Shown here one piece after another: positions 62,817 to 64,000 of a stretch of 64,000 bases of DNA. This DNA is from Thiocystis violacea (lineage in GTDB: Bacteria; Pseudomonadota; Gammaproteobacteria; Chromatiales; Chromatiaceae), in contig NZ_NRRG01000027.1 in assembly GCF_016583575.1 (NCBI RefSeq), positions 1 to 64,000 on the forward strand, given 5' to 3'. The notes below the pieces were generated by a model, which made no database searches, was not told the DNA's origin, and saw nothing but the letters and a program-made list of their open reading frames with translations. The position numbers and the translations under genes are program-made. Position 1 is the first letter of the stretch; every line of letters starts with the position of its first letter.

Positions 62817-63488
62817 TCAGAGCGGCTCGATCAGGCTCGGGTCGTCCTCCGTCGCTTTGTTGACGCGGCGGCTGACCGGGTAGGCGATCAGGGCATCGGG
62901 ATCGCAGGGCCGCAGGAGCGCCCGCAGGGCTGGCCGCGAGGCGGTGCCGGGATCGAGCCAGAAGGCGTGATCCTCGGGGGCGAGGATCACGGGCATGCGG
63001 TCGTGGATCGGTCGCATCAGCGCGTTGGCGTCGGTCACGATGATGGTGCCGCTGTGGATGGTCTCGCCGGACGCGCGATCGGTCCATTCCTCCCAGAGAC
63101 CGGCGAGGGCCAGTGGCTGGTCGTCCTTGCGCCGGATGTAGTAGGGCTGTTTGCCGGTGTCCGTCGCCTGCCATTCATAGAAGCCGTCGGCTGGAATCAG
63201 GCAGCGACGGTGCCGGAAGGCGGCACGGAAGGTCGGCTTGTCGGCGACGGTCTCGGCGCGGGCATTGATGGTCCGATAACCGAGATTCCGGTCCCGGGCC
63301 CAACTCGGAATCAGACCCCAGCGCAGCGCGCTCAGGAGGCGACGGCCATCGCCGTCCAGGCGCGCGGCGCGGATCGCGCTTCCAGGCGCGATGTTGTAAC
63401 GCGAGGGGAGCGGATGCTCCTCGGGCGTCGTCTCGAACCAGGCTTCAAGCTCCGGGCCGGGTCTGAACTGGGCAAAGCGACCACACAT
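62817..63488 (-). CDS. SRAP-domain protein (YedK/HMCES-like, abasic-site DNA-protein crosslinker)
   Basis: 223 residues from the ATG at 63488, fixed by the catalytic Cys2 (MCGRFAQF), which must become the N-terminus. Other family residues are present: YNIAPG, LRWGLIPSWA, NARAETV, the active Glu in CLIPADGFYEW, and His in HDRMPVIL. SRAP proteins covalently trap abasic sites in single-stranded DNA through Cys2 and so protect them from breakage; E. coli YedK is the model. The frame is open further upstream, but that part overlaps the next gene. It is not adjacent to other SOS genes here. Confidence 0.9.
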   Translation of the reverse strand: MCGRFAQFRPGPELEAWFETTPEEHPLPSRYNIAPGSAIRAARLDGDGRRLLSALRWGLIPSWARDRNLGYRTINARAETVADKPTFRAAFRHRRCLIPADGFYEWQATDTGKQPYYIRRKDDQPLALAGLWEEWTDRASGETIHSGTIIVTDANALMRPIHDRMPVILAPEDHAFWLDPGTASRPALRALLRPCDPDALIAYPVSRRVNKATEDDPSLIEPL

Positions 63489-63510
63489 GGCGTCGACCGA
63501 ACGCGGGTGC

Positions 63511-64000
63511 TCAGAACCAACCGGGGCGTCGTGGGTCCGGGTAGAACCAGGCCCGCAGCCCCTGGCGCTCGAAGGGCCGCCAGTCGTTCTCGGGTTGGGC
63601 GAGCCGGTCGGCGATCGCATAGAGCGAGAGCGGATTGACGGCGAGCCCGAGATGGCTGGATTCCACCTCGATGTTCTCGCATTGGGGGCCTTCGTGCTCC
63701 AGACTGCCGGGCCAGGCGACGATGCCGTCGCTGCGGCTGAAGATGGAGGTCGTCGGCACCGGCGGCGACTGCTCCAGCGAACCGTGGCGCCTGGATAGAC
63801 CCATGTGGTCTCCGGTCACCCCCTCGTAGAGCCGCCAGACCTCGGACGGGCTCGCGTCGCCGGCGAAGGGCGTGCCGAGCGTGATGACCATCCGCACCTG
63901 ATCGGGCGCCTCCTTGGCCAGCTCGCGCGCGAAGAGTCCACCCAGACTCCAGCCGATCAGACTGACCTTGCGGCCGTGTCTGGCGCGCAACTCGTCCAGG
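63511..64000 (-). CDS. Alpha/beta hydrolase, C-terminal part (cut by the window edge)
   Basis: The frame enters from the right edge and ends at 63511. The nucleophile elbow GWSLGG is visible, followed by ITLGTPFAGDA, FSRSDGIVAWPGS (likely the catalytic Asp) and SSHLGLAVNP (likely the catalytic His). These fit a lipase/esterase-like alpha/beta hydrolase of about 250-280 residues, of which roughly 160 are in view. The substrate is unknown. It ends 22 bases upstream of the SRAP start, so the two may be co-transcribed. Confidence 0.8.
   Translation of the reverse strand, partial: LDELRARHGRKVSLIGWSLGGLFARELAKEAPDQVRMVITLGTPFAGDASPSEVWRLYEGVTGDHMGLSRRHGSLEQSPPVPTTSIFSRSDGIVAWPGSLEHEGPQCENIEVESSHLGLAVNPLSLYAIADRLAQPENDWRPFERQGLRAWFYPDPRRPGWF

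Noticed and set aside
61611-63638. A 675-codon open frame on the plus strand
   Set aside because: It lies opposite the permease and SRAP genes, both of which have complete family motifs; its own translation is Gly/Arg/Asp/Gln-rich with no motif.
1-64000. tRNA, rRNA or CRISPR loci
   Set aside because: No tRNA-like cloverleaf with a GGTTCRA-type arm, rRNA stretch or regularly spaced direct repeat array was found on reading the window.

Overview
The window is high-GC DNA with dense, mostly overlapping operons. It looks like a Gram-negative gammaproteobacterium. Periplasmic glucan synthesis (opgG/opgH), type IVa pili, a Cus-type RND metal efflux pump, several c-type haem proteins and many Rpn-family nuclease genes together suggest a purple-sulfur-bacterium-like (Chromatiaceae) genome. 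That placement is inference: no rRNA or other taxonomic marker is present.

Layout. 1-2.5 kb: remnants of mobile DNA (IS3-family end), a Uma2-family gene and a frameshifted hypothetical gene. 2.5-14.8 kb: surface polysaccharide cluster (WbpB/WbpD-type uronic sugar enzymes, glycosyltransferases, an AsnB-like amidotransferase, a flippase, a methyltransferase). Two Rpn-family genes have invaded it, and it contains a conspicuously AT-rich cassette (about 10.4-14.1 kb) whose edges fall inside genes. 14.8-19.1 kb: type IV pilin gene with a sigma-54-like promoter, a TfpX/TfpZ-like accessory gene and a GT-C/TPR membrane protein that may modify pilin, separated by hairpin-rich DNA. 19.4-22.8 kb: a Sel1-repeat gene and a tandem array of Rpn genes, two complete near-identical copies plus decayed copies. 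23-27.2 kb: opgG, a small gene, opgH. 27.4-30.1 kb: MauG-like dihaem peroxidase, Tat-exported metallophosphoesterase and cytochrome c. 30.1-40.2 kb: FAD/rhodanese reductase, a hybrid histidine kinase, a phospholipid-type operon (CDP-alcohol phosphotransferase, PlsC, CdsA) and a DnaQ-like exonuclease.

40.3-49 kb: an accessory island next to ppsA, bounded on its far side by a decayed copy of the 3' end of ppsA. It holds a Fic protein and a tightly overlapping four-gene operon: a degenerate FtsZ-like protein that keeps an FtsZ-type C-terminal peptide but lacks the GTP-binding signature, an unrecognised protein, a Tdp1-like phospholipase-D-fold protein and an SNF2-type helicase. This operon is the best candidate for an undescribed system.

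49-64 kb: ppsA, a low-complexity membrane protein, a Cus-type copper/silver efflux operon, an OmpA-family protein, a decayed IS1-family transposase, a repeat-containing secreted protein, an SLC13/ArsB-type transporter, an SRAP (YedK/HMCES) DNA-protein crosslink protein and a truncated alpha/beta hydrolase. No rRNA, tRNA or CRISPR array was seen.
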